Positions 12,933 to 25,014 of a DNA stretch of 64,000 nt are shown here, piece after piece. Source of the stretch: Watersipora subatra. Its lineage: Eukaryota; Bryozoa; Gymnolaemata; Cheilostomatida; Watersiporidae. Positions within the stretch are counted from its first letter, which is position 1. Every line of letters starts with the position of its first letter. The notes beneath the pieces are model-generated. The model made no database searches and was not told the origin of the DNA. It saw only the letters and a list, made by a program, of their open reading frames with translations. Both the position numbers and the translations under genes were made by a program. Where the stretch lies: contig NC_088712.1 of assembly GCF_963576615.1 (NCBI RefSeq), positions 29,417,870-29,481,869 on the forward strand, given 5' to 3'.

Positions 12933-12961
12933 CTCTCTTTTTAAAGCCAAAAATGTCCTTT
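12933..12961 (-). CDS. candidate 29-nt microexon of the membrane-protein gene
   Basis: It has a strong acceptor (GCTGTTGCTGCAG) and a strong donor (GAG|GTAAGTAAA) only 29 nt apart. Read as one base, nine codons and one base, it joins in phase to the exon at 11547 and gives KDIFGFKKRVSKRFKTSV across the junction. The evidence is splice-site quality and phase only. Confidence 0.35.
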
Positions 12962-13134
12962 CTGCAGCAACAGCTGCGAAAATGCTCTCTCTTGATTGTT
13001 ACAGTGTGCTAAAATCAACTCACAACAATAGTAAGTTTAGTTCTACCTGGATACTGACTGAATGGCGAGCACTCTCAAAATAATAACATTATGTCATTGC
13101 TATATAAATTGAGTGCACTCAGTGTGAACACTAG

Positions 13135-13329
13135 CAAGTGTCAGTGCCAACACAGGCAAGTGTCAGTGCCGACACAGGCAAGTGTCAGTGCCGACACAGG
13201 CAAGTGTCAGTGCCGACACAGGCAAGTGTCAGTGCCAACACAGACAAGTGTCAGTGCCAGCACAGGCAAGTATCAGTGCCAACACTGGCAAGTGTCAGTG
13301 CCAACACAGGCAAGTGTCAGTGCCAACAA
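13135..13329. repeat. 22-bp minisatellite
   Basis: Nearly nine copies of a 22-bp unit containing CAAGTGTCAGTGCC and ACACAGG. The period is not a multiple of three, so all frames cycle and produce false reading frames at 13091-13333 and 13138-13344. Confidence 0.95.
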
Positions 13330-14769
13330 GTAATCTTTTCATGAAGGAGTCTATGTAAAAGGTCAATGAGTACCAATCTTGTCAACTTAAAAAGATATGA
13401 AGTTATATTGTCACACTGCGCAAGTGCTTGATTCATAATGCCACCAGTGTCTAATAAAATTGACTGTCAAAGTTATCAGCTGTTATTGTCATTATGCCTA
13501 ACTCAATCACAGCGTATTGACAAGGAGCTTCACTACCAACTTAGTACCTTTACCAGCTTTCAGTGAAACTGAATTTCAGTATTACCAGCTGTCATTGGAA
13601 TGAGATGCCACTGTCACACAACACTGGTGTCCTGACACACAGTGCAGGTGTCTTGCAGAAAGTGTCAACAATTACCAACATTCGTTTTTTGTCGTATGAA
13701 TTTGGAAGGAGAAATACACAAGGATATTGATAATAGCCTTAACCGTTTTTGGATTCAGGGAAACTAGGTACATACAGTAGTTGTAAACTACTCATACCTA
13801 AACCATAATGATGGTTTATAGGAGAGCATATGAACATGACTCAATTGTGCTGTGCCCCAAATTGTTGCACAATTGTTTTGAAAAGTCTCCAAAACTATCT
13901 CATTCAAATGTCACCGTTTTACAATCCCAAACTGCTGACTTCAAGTTAATGGATAAATATTTCATCAATAAATAATAAATTTTACAATTCAATATTTTAA
14001 AATAAGTGCATGTTTAATAAAACTGCATGTAACATAATATGTTACGTGCAGGTTCACTAAACATATTATTGACCTTACCATGACCTTTGGGAGGTCGACC
14101 GTCAATCGGATTTGAATAAAAATGTGACCATCATTTTTTTCATGGCTTAATGTGTAGAATGGCAGGTTTCATCAATATAGGTTGAGTTTAAGTGGTCGGT
14201 TGCTATGGCATTTTGATTTGTAAACACCATGATTTACGATTCATGAATCATCAACTTTATCCTGCTTAAACTCAAAACAAAAGTTTTAGTTCATTGCGAG
14301 ACCTTCTCTACTAAATATTGCATAACCTGGGCATAAATAATCCAATTTAAAAAATTTTAAATGCATTAAAATCCTAGAATTTGCTGATTTTAAATCTTTA
14401 AATAACTCAAAATTGTAGTTTTAGCACGATTGTACATTCTGACTGCCTGGGTAACATACTCTTTAAAACACATTAAAAGGCCTTTATGGTAAATGCAAGC
14501 AAGTGAGAATAAACTTACTCCCATGTATTGAATGGTGATTATATACCCTCAGTTTCATTATAATCTTTGTAATTTATACCTATCTACAGGGTTAAGTATG
14601 TCGATAATAAAATGCAAGTTAAAGCAGAGACCATCCAAGCCTTGCAAAGGCTGAACCAGTCAAACAAGTTCATGTTGCAACTTTCACGATATACTAGTCC
14701 GCAGTAAGAAACGAATTGTAACAGTCAACCATGAGGCTACAAAATGCCTAGTCAACTAAATGCAGAGCA
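13330..14769. other. intergenic stretch between the membrane-protein gene and MRPL48
   Basis: No convincing exon. GTGTCA-rich sequence at 13590-13670 may be decayed relatives of the 13.1-kb minisatellite. Confidence 0.35.
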
Positions 14770-14952
14770 CTAAAATTCTTCAAGAAGGTTGTCTAGTTCA
14801 TTTTGGAGAGCTTTTATATCCGCATCAGGAACATATTTGAATTCATTTAGTTCTTCAGATGGTTCGGTGAGAGAAAGTTCAACACCAGGAGGTAAATGCC
14901 GAGTGACCATATCAAGCAGAAGAGAAGTGATATTGTTTGCCATGCCATGCAC
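14770..14952 (-). CDS. MRPL48: MRPL48 exon 4 (C-terminus)
   Basis: It encodes residues 138-197, starting VHGMANN and ending LDNLLEEF before TAG. The acceptor is CAACCTATGGTTGTAG-like (GGTTGTAG|GTGCAT). The segment LPPGVELSLTE is the most recognisable part of the family. The first codon is GTG (Val) and not a start codon, because the frame continues from exon 3. Confidence 0.85.
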   Translation of the reverse strand: MHGMANNITSLLLDMVTRHLPPGVELSLTEPSEELNEFKYVPDADIKALQNELDNLLEEF

Positions 14953-17900
14953 CTACAACCATAGAACACAGATACCAATATAGAAGTGGTAGTCGTTAGT
15001 CCACTTCCCCGCTTGATATTAATACATACAACACAAACTTAAAACATTGCACAGCAACTTCATCCTACCTGTACGCATCACCAAAAGGTAGAAATCCTTT
15101 ATAGACTCAAGGTAATACACATAGAACCTGTGTAAGCTATGCAAACTTAGAAATTGACTCGGAAAGTCAAGCTGCGAAAAGTGAACAAATAGACCTAAGC
15201 ACTGTCATGGCTAGTTAATACAAGTGTTTAAAGGTTGACTTGCAACAAAATTCACATTACAGTTATTTGGTATCAAAAGATTCACCATGTCTTACTCTGT
15301 TGTGTTGTAGGTGCCAAATATGTGAAAATGTGATTACAAGCTCTTAGAAGCTAAAAAATGAACAGTTAATCGCAGCCACACGAAAACGCCGTAGATTGGA
15401 ATCCCTTTTCAAAACGGTTCAAATGGGATGTAGTTGAACACGATGGCTTCTGTTTACACGTTCATGCAACCTCATTTGGCGAAGTATCTTCACAAATAGA
15501 CTTCACGCATTCAATAAAACCATGTCTATTGTCATTGCGCGTCTGTTTCATCATCATTGTAATGCTGTCACTTTGAGCAATGATATATCAAAACCTACCG
15601 TCAAAATTTGTTTAATCTTTGAACCTTAGCTCGAAGCAGTACATATCATCCTTTGATAAACATGAGGAGCCTGTTGGTCACCTGTGATAATCGGAAAATC
15701 TGCAGAAATTTTTCGCGCCATTTGGCAGGAAGTATGGGTTACATGATCAGATTACGACTAGACGATTAGACCAGGCTGAAACGAAACTGTAAAGTAGCGA
15801 GCACCTATATTTGATAACGGGCTTTCCGGTAGAACCCGGAGTGTTTGTCATAAACTAGTGCTACGAGACATTTTATATTGAGCCTTTTATTTCACGTGAT
15901 AACATCATGTGTCAAAACAATAACCACAATGTTTGAGTACGTCATCGAAATAGAGAGATTCTAAACTACAGCGTTTTCATGATGGCGGTGATTAAAAGTT
16001 CGTTTTTGAACTTATAAGAGCTTGTAATCACATTTCCACATATTTTGCACCTACAACACAGCAGAGTAAGACATGGTGAATCTTTTGATACCAAGTAACT
16101 GTAATGTGAATTTTGTTGCAAGAAAACCTTCAAGCAAAGCTATGACTAGTAAATACAGGTGTTTAAGCAAAGCTATGACTAGTAAATACAGGTGTTTAAG
16201 CAAAGCTATGACTAGTAAATACAGGTGTCTAAACAAAGCTATGACTAGTAAATACAAGTGTCTAAGCAAAGCTATGACTAGTGAATACAGGTGTCTAAAC
16301 AAAGCTATGACTAGTGAATACAAGTGTCTAAGAAAGCTATGACTAGTAAATACAAGTGTCTAAGAAAGCTATGACTAGTAAATGCAGGTGTCTAAACAAA
16401 GCTGTAACTAGTATACAAATACATTCTTATCTGCATTAGAAATATCAAAATATACATGTATTTTTCCTCTGCGCATCTGAAGGTGTGTGTATAAGAAGGC
16501 TCTCCAAGAACGCACAAAGCTTCATGTGACTGACTAAACTGAGAGATGCCATCATTTTCAGCAAATAGTTACAAAAGACAAGTGATTGCCATTCGAATTC
16601 AAGAATTAACATTGTTAGAAAAAGAACAGGAAGTTGGTGAGTAACGCTAACAATACCTTAATGATTCTGTGGGATGTTTTCAGCTCGTACTGGTGATCTG
16701 TGATCTCCGACCGTGGCTTAAATGTATTCACATTCCAGGTGCGAGGAGGCATCACAACTCTGGGAGTTAAACAAACCAATAATCAATGAATAATAACACC
16801 TACTGATGCTCAACACCATCAAAGCCTAATTTATATCTCATTCAGGTTGATCCAGAGTTTTTTTTAGCCAAAATACTAGGATCTCGCAACAGTACAGTCT
16901 ATAACAATATAAAATGACAACAATTAGGTGGTGACAAATATTTTTTTACTTTAATTAATGCTAAATATTGTACAGAACTACTTTTAACTGCTGACTTTGG
17001 GTAAAATTGAAAGAGTGGTAAAATAAATCAAAGCTGAGAAATACTGTTGTGTTTTCATGCCTTCATTTGCACTTTTATAAATGAAACTGAAAAACCAGTG
17101 AACGCAGTAAAATACAGTTGTACATGTATAACGAAAATGTTCTACCCATGCAAAGATTTCTAAGAGGCTCCATTTTTATTTATTTGTGAGAAAACTGAGC
17201 GACACTAAAATTTCATTGACATTGTTCTTTTGCTGCCTCTTACCTTTTACAAATGATGTACAAACCTTATCACTCGTAGTAATCGACATTTATCAGTGAC
17301 GCTTGAAGACGTTTATGTATTCTATTTCACCAATTAGTAAAAATGTAACATTAGACAAAACATAAATATAGTTACATTGATATTAATATTGATTAAATGA
17401 AAAAAATAAATAAAAGCCTAATTCCTACATTTTAAAAGGTATGATGAGGCCCACATGCACTGCAGCTAGTCGAGGCGTCGGGCCCACAAAGGTTGGTATT
17501 ACTAGGCAATGAAGACAACATCCATTACTTCACCAAAATTGGAAAAGTAGGCATTCTTGATGAATTTAGGTTTAACAAATGGCTCTTAACATCTTTTTTA
17601 AAGCTGCCAAGTGTTGAAATTTTACGCAAGTCTATTGGAAGACTGTGTCATAAGGTGTCATAATGCGAATACTTAGTGACACCAATAACAGGTTTATAAT
17701 GACACTGATAGACAGATGTCACACCAGTGATACTGATGACATTTAATACGAACAAGTACGTACTAAATGTCATTTGATTGATGTTATGATTGATTTAAGA
17801 AGTCTCACCGGTCAGCAGTTGGGTCAAGGCCTTTGATAAATTTATGGAGGAAACGGGTGTAAGACTCTACCGGAGCTAGATCGTAGCCTTTCACATGAAA

Positions 17901-18474
17901 CCACAGTTCAGGATACTCTTCTCTCTCAGGAATCACATGCTACGTAGTTATCAGAAACATACATATTTAATACATAACCATCACATATTTCAACAAAATA
18001 TACATAACACAATTATGTATTTACATGGCAGCATTATATGTATAATATAATGAATGTATAGAATTATTATTTAATTGGGTTAGTTTTTGCTCAACCTATA
18101 AATTAAATTGCCAAATTCACTTCCAATTCAGATTAAATTGTGCATTAAATTACTAAATTATTTTGTAAAGTAATTGAATTAATAGTTAAATTAACAAATC
18201 AATTCAAATTAAATCACAAAGCCCGTCATTGAAAGTGACTAGAAATCTGAATGACTTGGCCGGATTAACTTGATGAAAGAAATAGGAAAAAGCTCACAAG
18301 TCTAGGATCTTCAAGCAAAGGGTTGATATCTTCTGATTTTGGTTTCATTGGCCGACAGATTGTGTATTTGTGTCTGCATAGTTGAATTTGATTGCTTCTT
18401 CTTCTGACAGCGAAACCAAAAGAATTCCTTGCGGATGCCTGGCAACAGAAACTCAGCAGCGTTACACATGCCAT
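14770..18474 (-). CDS. MRPL48: mitochondrial ribosomal protein mL48 (four exons, complete)
   Basis: The exons, in transcript order, are 18474-18298, 17939-17809, 16759-16657 and 14952-14770. They total 594 nt, or 197 aa plus a TAG stop, and all three junctions agree in phase. The product is a large-subunit mitochondrial ribosomal protein (uL/S10-like fold) working in the matrix. Residues 1-45 are basic with few acids (MACVTLLSFCCQASARNSFG...), as in a mitochondrial presequence. Residues 69-92 (FHVKGYDLAPVESYTRFLHK) match the family segment usually written as h-x-x-YD-x-x-x-AESY. MPPRTW and the C-terminal LPPGVELSLTEPSEE also match. The human protein is about 212 aa. Intron 3 carries a transposon and a minisatellite. 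An upstream 5'UTR exon is possible but not seen. Confidence 0.87.
15232..16129. mobile_element. TTAA-flanked MITE, family A copy 1
   Basis: Ends of about 130 bp are inverted repeats: AGGTTGACTTGCAACAAAAT on the left and its complement, slightly diverged, on the right. TTAA precedes the left end. The interior (~900 bp total) has no coding potential. It lies in MRPL48 intron 3. Copies 2 (22424-23301) and 3 (27361-28237) are nearly the same length. TTAA targets suggest mobilisation by a piggyBac-type enzyme (inference). Confidence 0.85.
16132..16417. repeat. 33-bp minisatellite next to MITE copy 1
   Basis: Eight or nine units built on AAAGCTATGACTAGTAAATA plus CAGGTGTCTAAGC, 33 bp (11 codons) in the full units and slightly shorter in the last ones. 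A single diverged unit (CATGGCTAGTTAATACAAGT) lies on the far side of the MITE at 15207-15230, so the MITE sits inside the array. The frames at 16051-16323 and 16073-16342 are repeat translations. Confidence 0.9.
16657..16759 (-). CDS. MRPL48: MRPL48 exon 3
   Basis: It encodes residues 103-137 (RVVMPPRTWNVNTFKP... to SHRIIK), with acceptor AACTCCCAG and donor AAG|GTATTG. The intron upstream is phase 2 and the one downstream phase 0. Confidence 0.85.
17809..17939 (-). CDS. MRPL48: MRPL48 exon 2
   Basis: It encodes residues 60-102, starting HVIPEREEYPELWFHVKGYD, with acceptor ACTACGTAG and donor CG|GTGAGA. It holds the conserved YD...ESY segment of the family. Confidence 0.85.
18298..18474 (-). 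CDS. MRPL48: MRPL48 exon 1 (start and presequence)
   Basis: 59 codons from ATG, ending DPRL, with donor CTT|GTGAGC. Basic and hydroxylated residues dominate the first 45 positions, as in a cleavable mitochondrial targeting peptide. The second frame over the same DNA (18311-18496) is a shadow. Confidence 0.8.
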
Positions 18475-20069
18475 GATTGAAGACTCGTGAAATCAAAATT
18501 AGCTATTTAAAACTTATTATTATAGGCTAAAATTGTTCAACTTGATACTTGTAATACAATAAAAGTTGGATTTTTTAGCCAATATATTAAATATAACTTT
18601 AGTTCTGTTAAAAAATCTCATCAATTTGCCTTTAGCTGACATCAACAGAACTCATTGCAGGATCTGACATCATAACCTTCTTCTTCATAGAATATCTGTA
18701 AGATCTTTTACTTAAACTGGCAGTTTATTATATCACATTAATATAATAGTTACATTATTTTGATGCAATATTACATTATATAATGTAACTATTATATTAA
18801 TGTAATATTACATGAATATAATTAATACATTACATAAATCTGTGATGTAATCTATTCAGTTAACATTGCATAAATTATAGCCATCTTCCTCCAAAGGTTT
18901 GACTAATCTGCTCCAATAACTTAATATAATCGAACTGTGTATTTAGAATTATTGTTTGGATATATAAACTTTGGATATTACACTTTTAACGTTTCTATGA
19001 TAAAATTATTGCTGCAATTACAGAACAAGTAGAGTGATTAAATCTCATATATTCCTTATACTTGCTGCTTGTATGAAGTTAGTCGTGAAACCTAGGAGTG
19101 CTGCCTTACCACAACACTTAGATTATAAAGGTCAAGACCTCGATAAGGTCAGGGCACACTGATGCTGTCACAGTTATTCAAATAATTTAGTAATACACGC
19201 ACTACTAACAGTTTTGTGTAACATTGGTGGTCAGTCATCTAAAATTGCGCTGTTCACTTGTTGATATAAAGTGTTATTATATATCAGTTGCACTTTGACG
19301 ATCTTAACGAATTTTAAGGTAACACTTTCTACTCCTGATACAAAAATGTTCAGAAGTGTTTACTCTTTACTACAAAAATATATTGCTAGTAGTATAACAA
19401 TGAATATAGTTTTTATTTATTTATGTAACATAGATGTTATTTGCGTATTTGCAGAGCATTTGGCTAAAAAAAGCCTATGACGACGAGCATAGCCTTAGGC
19501 CTACTTTTTTCTAATATAGAAACACTAATTACAAGTTGATTAGGCTAATTTTTGAGCTATTTATAATTAAATAACCTATTCAAATGGCAATCTATTGAAA
19601 AATCAACTAGTTTGATTGATTCTGTTTAAATCCTTCAATTTAAGTTTTTAGGCTAATTTAAACCCTTTGTGAGGTTGTAACAACTATTGCACCTCAATGC
19701 CGCTACTTGTAATACATATATATTTGAATATTATCTGCAGTTGATTTTCAAAATGCAAGGTTAGATTTGAGTTCACGAACTGTCTTAGGCAGAAATCTGT
19801 TGTTATAAACAGACTTGGTAGTGTAGAGAGTGAAAATCTCAAGTGATAATTGTATTTGGTTTTTAGTCATGAGTTCATCAAAATTAATTCATGCTATTAG
19901 CAATTGTAGTTTTCTCCGTGAGACATCAAATGCATGAGAAGCTAATGTCTGATTTTCATACGTCAATCGACTAGAATTTTAGATAAGAGGTTCTCTAGAT
20001 CAGAGTGTTAGTAGACCATAACAGAGAACCTGTTATGCTGACCATTCTTTTCACTTAAGATTTGATATA
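18475..20069. other. upstream of MRPL48, no gene seen
   Basis: TA-rich, with a near-palindromic ATTATATAATGTAACTATTA run at 18770-18800. No exon was recognised on either strand. Confidence 0.35.
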
Positions 20070-21322
20070 CCCTAGGACACTTATGTATTCGCGGCATCTA
20101 ACTTTCGCGTTTTCGCGGTGTCATCCTCTCGTGAAAATTTAATGAGCGAAACTAAACTATCATAACGAACGAGCGAAAACGCGAAGTTAAATAGCTTTGT
20201 TCATTGATATTCACAATAAAATCGTCATATTAGAAATGCAGGCAATTTTCGTCTGTGGTTGGGCTCAATGGGAAATTTCTGGTAAACTCATTATAGCTAA
20301 TACACCGACTGAGCAGCATGGCAAAGCAAATTAAGATTATATCAGTTTAGTCACCGAATTTGTAACTGATGAGGATGAAAGTCTGGTAGGTGAAGTCATA
20401 AAATTGCAGAATAATTATTGTAGTGATGAATTTTATTACCAACCAAAAACAATATCAACCCTCATCAGGTCTAACCACATTATCTCTTCCACTGCCAACC
20501 ATGTACAAATTAGCTACCGGCCTAGTGCCAGCCATTTTACCGAAATTGCCGATATTGCTTCATGATATGTATACAGTATTTTTTCAAGTTCTACTTTAAT
20601 TATCTGTATAATCACGAAAATCTAAATTGGCTATTATGTCATCAACAACTAATTACCTGTTTTATGACTTGCGCGGGGTAGTTAATGAACTCACAGAAAA
20701 ATGTTCGTTTTTAGATTAGCAATTCTCAAACAAAAGTTTAATATTGCTTCGTTGTTTTAGGCTGATTTTATAGAGAAATCTTCGGACAACACAGTCAATT
20801 TCATAAAACACTTAAAGACTGTGGGTTATGTAGTCAACAAATAATAAAATCAGGATACCAGACAATTGCTGAGAAAGTCCAAAAATGCGTTTATGGCAGT
20901 GGCCCCTAGAAAACGAATAAATGCGTTTATGGCAGCGTAAGGGTTGTACAGTTTTGGTTGTGAAGTTGGTTGCTACCTATCTATTTTCTTTTTCTTGGGA
21001 TTCGAGTGTGAAAGTCACAGCGGGAGGAACCTAGACGTCATTGATAGTCTAAAAAACAAATGGCAGCAAGTGATCAAATTGAATTGCCGATCTCACCCAC
21101 ATGTTTCAACCTGTGGTTTGCAAATACGAACTAGTCACAAATTGAATTTTTTTCTTATTAGCAAACTGGACCTGAGGAATGTAATCTGTTTTTTCCACTG
21201 CATTTATTTTCACATCACTATATTTTCGCACTCATCAGAGCCGCGAAATTAAGTTGCAGCGAAATTTTATTCTGTGTGCTACTCACGAAACTAAATACTA
21301 GCAAAATATAAGTGTCCTAGGG
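20070..21322. mobile_element. TA-flanked element, family B copy 1 (intact)
   Basis: The ends are inverted repeats: CCCTAGGACACTTATGTATT on the left and ATAAGTGTCCTAGGG on the right, with TA on both sides. The subterminal DNA is rich in TTCGCG motifs. No transposase was recognised inside. A second copy, at 35065-38303, is interrupted by a P-like element, and this intact copy serves as the empty-site reference. TA targets suggest a Tc1/mariner-type mobiliser (inference). Confidence 0.8.
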
Positions 21323-22423
21323 TAGATTTTATGGCTACTATTCTATAGGCTACCGTGTTAATCAATGAGCTACCATGTGAACATCATAAGGTAGTCTAAT
21401 GAAATATCCCACACAGTAGCAAAATATTCTACATGTGGTTTACACAGGCTAGGGTCTGCAAGCAGATCAGCCTCAGCGAGAGCACCATAAAGGTGTGTTT
21501 GATCATACTGAGGTCCTTGTTAGCTTGTTCTATTTTCGTTTGAAGGTGCCAAACTTCAGATCTCTTGGCAGAATTACACCTATATATCTTGTTTCTTGAG
21601 CAAACTTTAATAGAGAAACATTTAGTACATAATCAGCATTGAGTAAGGAAGCTAAAAAATTGAACACTAAAAAGACCACTTTTCAAAATTGAAGAAAAGA
21701 TACCAAGTTTTGATATCGATGTTAGTTTAGCAAACCTAAAAAAACCACAAATGTTATTCCAGCAAGAAAACTATCAAATGAGGGATGGTACTGCAAAGGG
21801 CCATGGTGGAGCAACTCTACTTTTGAAAGGACTGATGAAAAGATAAGGCGACCAAGCCGATATATATAGAGCAAGGACTTTTGGGACCTAGGTTTACCTA
21901 GAAAAGATGACAGACACCATTTATCAAGATTTATAGAAAATTTGTATGCAATGGACAATCTTTAACAAATTTATTTTTACTGTTCGCGTGTTCGAAAAAT
22001 TTATTTATGTTCATAATTGCTTGTCAGAATAATCTAAGTATCTGTTCCAATTAAGTACTATCTGTTAAAGTCATTTATGTAATATTTTTAAGTTTTTGTA
22101 GTTACTTTTTCTCGAGATAATATTTTGTATTTAGTATCTTTCGTTATCAAGATGTTTGTTTGTTTGCTTTATTTCATCATTAACATTTAAATATATACAA
22201 AAGAGATGAAAACTAGACAACGAGCATCCAAAGAAGGCCATTTGCGTGATAGCAAAAGCTAATATTTAGCGCGGACCTACTGTAGGGATGTGTCTTACTG
22301 CTTCTCAAAAGTATTGTTCCCTACATTGTAGGCCTATATGTAATATTTTATGGACATTCTGTTAGAGTTTAGATTATTGTACTGCAATGGCTAGTTATCC
22401 CTCAATAGTTTTTTTATTGTTAA
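21323..22423. other. non-coding stretch
   Basis: A 78-codon frame at 21722-21958 on the minus strand has no recognisable domain and no splice support. Nothing else stands out. Confidence 0.3.
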
Positions 22424-23301
22424 AGGTTGACTTGCAATAAAATTCACATTACAGTTATTTGGTATCATAAGATTCACCATGTCTTACTCTGTTGTGTTGC
22501 AGGTGCAAAATATATGGGAATGCGATTACAAGATCTTAAAAGCTAAAAAACGAACAGAAAATCGCAGCCACACGAGACCACCGTAGTTTGGATTCGCTTT
22601 CCAAAACGGCTCAAATGGGATGTAGCTGTTACAGGATGGTTTCTGTTTACAATTTCATGCAACCTCATTCGTCGAAATACTTTCACAAATATACTTCACG
22701 CATTCAATAAAACCATGTCTATTGTTCTTACGCGTCTGTTTTATCGTCATTGTAATGCTGTCACTTTTAGCACTGATATCTTATAACTTACCGTAAAAAT
22801 CGTTAAACTTTTTAACCTTAGCTCGAAGGAGTACATATCATTGTCTGATAATCACGACGAGCCTGTTGGTTACCTGTGATAATCGAAAAGTGCTGCAAAA
22901 ATTATTTGCGAAGTATTGGGTCACGTGATCAAATTACGACTTGACGATTGAATAATGCCGAAACAAAACTGTAAAGTAGCGAGCATCTATATTTAATACG
23001 GGGACTTCGGTAAAACCCAAAGTGTTTGTCATAAACTAGTGCTACAATATGTTTCATAGTGAGCTTTTTATTGGCCTTTTAATACATGTGAGAACATCAC
23101 GTGACAAGACGATAATCAAACTGTAATGAATACATCAGATAAATAAAGAGATTCCAATCTACGGCGGCTTTTCGTTTTTGAGCTTTCAAGGGCTTGTAAT
23201 CACATTTCCACGTATTTGGCACCTGCAACACAACAGAGTAAGACATGGTGAATCTTTTGATACCAAATAACTGTAATGTGAATTTTGTTGCAAGTCAACC
23301 T
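22424..23301. mobile_element. TTAA-flanked MITE, family A copy 2
   Basis: A full copy with TTAA on both sides (22420-22423 and 23302-23305). The left end is AGGTTGACTTGCAATAAAAT and the right end its complement, TTGCAAGTCAACCT. This copy shows the target duplication most clearly. Confidence 0.9.
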
Positions 23302-23618
23302 TTAAGAATGGGTAAAGTTTACAAAGTCAGCAGTCATGAAAGGAAAGCAATGTGATTGGTCAGTTTAAACAATAACTGTTAATCTCTGGGTCATTTGCTT
23401 ATGTAATACAAATACTGCTGCAATTTTTAGGCAAGTAAGCTTGTGTTTTCCTTTTGAAAGAGACATGTGATATTATTACTACAATAAAATCGTTTATTTG
23501 TTGGAGAAATATCATTTCTGATCTTTATTACAAGTCTAGCAGCAAGCTCGGATAAAATTGTAACAAATAATTAGATAACTAAAGTTATTGTTCTTACAAG
23601 AGTTGTGTTCCCTGTTGT

Positions 23619-23992
23619 TTGTTTCAGCAGGTTGTATCACAGGCAGCGTCGGTTTCAGCGCACTCTGTTGGTTTCAGCAGAGCACAAGTGAGTTGGGTTC
23701 AGCCCCCTTCTGTTGGTTTCGGCAGGCTGTATCATCGGCAGCGTTGGGATCAGCGCATTCTGTTGGGTTCAGCAGAGCACTTGTAAGTAAGTTGGTTTCC
23801 GCACCCCCTGCTCGCTTCAGCAAGTTGTATCGTCGACAGTGTTTGTTTCAGCGCACTATGTTGGTTTCAGCAGGTTGTATTATCGGCAGCCGTGGGATCA
23901 GCAGAGCACAAGTGAGTTGGTTTCAGCTCCTTCCTTTTTGGGTTGAGCAGGTTGTACCGTCGGCAGCGTTGAGTCCAGCGCAAACACGCTAG
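23619..23992. repeat. ~100-bp GC-richer tandem repeat
   Basis: Three to four diverged units. Each contains GGTTTCAGCAGGTTGTATCA, a GGCAGCGTTGG core and CAGCAGAGCACAAGTGAGTT. The 134-codon frame at 23588-23992 is a by-product: it shows repeated CWFQ/SAGCI-like peptides but shifts register between units. Confidence 0.8.
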
Positions 23993-24316
23993 AAGTAAGG
24001 GTTGTCTCCACCACACGTCTACGAGTTTTCTTCATTAGCTTGGAATTTTTACTTATCATAACTGTTGGTGACAACTCGGTAAATAAGCGTATCATCAATA
24101 AAAAAAACTAAAACTGCAATAACCATAGGTCGAAAAATCATTAATATATGCCAGGATTAACGTGGGTCCTAACACAGAGCAATGTGAGGAACCTGGTCTT
24201 ACAGAGTGCTCACTCTTAGTTCAGATTGAGAAGAAAGTCATGAACCCATTTGTAAAAGCCTTAACATAAAAAATTAATTTCAACTTACCAGCAAAATTAG
24301 CTTCAAAATAGGCATA

Positions 24317-24620
24317 TCAAATATTGTACGTTGTGTGAATATCTAACAAACAAAAGTTACACATGTGACATAGCCAATATAATTTAACTTCATCGCCGAT
24401 ACAGTACAGAAAGCCAATATTATGACCTTGACAATTGGAGAAGTTAACGCAGTTAAATATTGCGACGGGATGTTTTGGCATCTCAGCTATTACTTTAGAT
24501 TTTGTGCTAGAATTATATTTAGCGATTTGCGTAGCATAATTTTCCAAGGTCTCAGCAAACTTCACTTTTTCTTGACGAAGAATGCGTTGTGAGTGCCAAC
24601 TTTTGTTAACAATAAAAAAA
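24317..24620 (-). pseudogene. unassigned open region, possible degenerate coding fragment
   Basis: A minus-strand frame of about 100 codons reads ...VNKSWHSQRILRQEKVKFAE..., then CVNFSNCQGHNIGFLYCIGD and WLCHMCNFC. The composition is more protein-like than its surroundings and cysteine-rich, but there is no recognised domain, no clear start and no matching exon. It could be part of a decayed transposon. Weak call. Confidence 0.2.
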
Positions 24621-25014
24621 GCTGGACACCATCTTTACTGTAGGAATTTTTCAATAGGTTTAGTTATCATATATGTTTTATGTTAAGTTGTTTTGTAAAG
24701 TTGTTATGACCTAATGTTAAGCAAAACACTCACGCTTTTAAACATGCAAACATCTTGAAACAATTTGCTTTTGAAGAGATTTATTTTTGCGACTACTTTT
24801 GCAGGCTCAGAAGGATGACTAATTGTCAACTTTATGATAATCGCATTGGAAGTTAGAGAACTTTGATTTCACGCATGCTACCCTTATTAACAAGGAAAGA
24901 GAGACGAAGTCACAACCAAAATTGTGAGTACATGCTATTATTAAAATAACAAGATTACTCAGTTTAGACTACATTAATGCTATGCTGTATGTTATCTGTA
25001 TGGTATTATAGTCA

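Noticed and set aside
13091-13344. Two overlapping frames rich in Ser, Val, Pro, Thr and Gln
   Set aside because: A 22-bp array read in different frames. No start context, no splice support.
16073-16342. 89-codon Lys/Ser/Met-rich frame
   Set aside because: Translation of the 33-bp minisatellite next to the MITE, with identical 11-residue units.
18311-18496. Second minus-strand frame over MRPL48 exon 1
   Set aside because: A different frame that does not splice to the family-matching exons. The 18474 ATG frame does.
23588-23992. 134-codon frame, the longest plus-strand frame in its area
   Set aside because: It coincides with a ~100-bp tandem repeat, loses register between units, and no domain or splice partner is visible.
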